Shown here one piece after another: positions 5,758-5,758 of a stretch of DNA of 5,758 bases. Location of the stretch: contig JAFQHF010000094.1 in NCBI GenBank assembly GCA_017398105.1, positions 1-5,758 on the forward strand. The letters are read 5' to 3'. Within the stretch, counting starts at the first letter, position 1. Every line of letters begins with the position of its first letter. Under the pieces are notes generated by a model. The model was not told where the DNA came from. It did no database searches and saw only the letters and a list, made by a program, of their open reading frames with translations. The translations under genes were made by a program, and so were the position numbers. The DNA is from Oscillospiraceae bacterium (GTDB taxonomy: Bacteria > Bacillota_A > Clostridia > Oscillospirales > Oscillospiraceae).

Positions 5758-5758
5758 G

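Overview
The window looks like a piece of chromosome from an anaerobic gut Firmicute of the Clostridia (Lachnospiraceae-like). The reasons are a class I superoxide reductase, strong AGGAG-type ribosome binding sites, and a 7-alpha-hydroxysteroid dehydrogenase closely resembling the Clostridium scindens enzyme. The taxon is inferred from gene content and remembered sequences, not from a search.

Layout, left to right. (1) Positions 1-446, minus strand: the N-terminal 148 residues of an unrecognised, highly charged helical protein that runs off the left edge; it may be an accessory or mobile-element regulator. (2) Positions 447-915: AT-richer DNA with no secure gene. It holds one doubtful small reading frame, a 14-bp alternating purine-pyrimidine palindrome, and a strong GC-rich hairpin of terminator type. 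(3) Positions 916-3478, minus strand: a very tight three-gene oxidative-stress operon in the order superoxide reductase (desulfoferrodoxin), AhpC peroxiredoxin, then a 540-residue flavoprotein. The flavoprotein joins a thioredoxin-reductase module to a C-terminal AhpF-N-terminal-domain/PDO-like module. (4) Positions 3479-3569: a short divergent intergenic region. On the minus strand it carries a hairpin that engages the superoxide reductase ribosome binding site. (5) Positions 3570-5757, plus strand: a two-gene operon of an MFS transporter resembling the bile-acid transporter BaiG, overlapping by 17 bp a short-chain dehydrogenase that I assign as NADP-type 7-alpha-hydroxysteroid dehydrogenase (hdhA).

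How they could work together. The left operon forms a full reductive detoxification chain: superoxide to H2O2 by superoxide reductase, peroxide to water or alcohol by AhpC, with AhpC recharged from NAD(P)H by the permuted AhpF-like flavoprotein. The right operon would move bile acids across the membrane and reversibly oxidise the 7-alpha-hydroxyl. The head-to-head arrangement suggests, but does not prove, that bile-acid handling and oxidative-stress defence share control. The most notable points are the transporter-plus-7-alpha-HSDH pairing beside this operon, the domain order of the flavoprotein, and the RBS hairpin.
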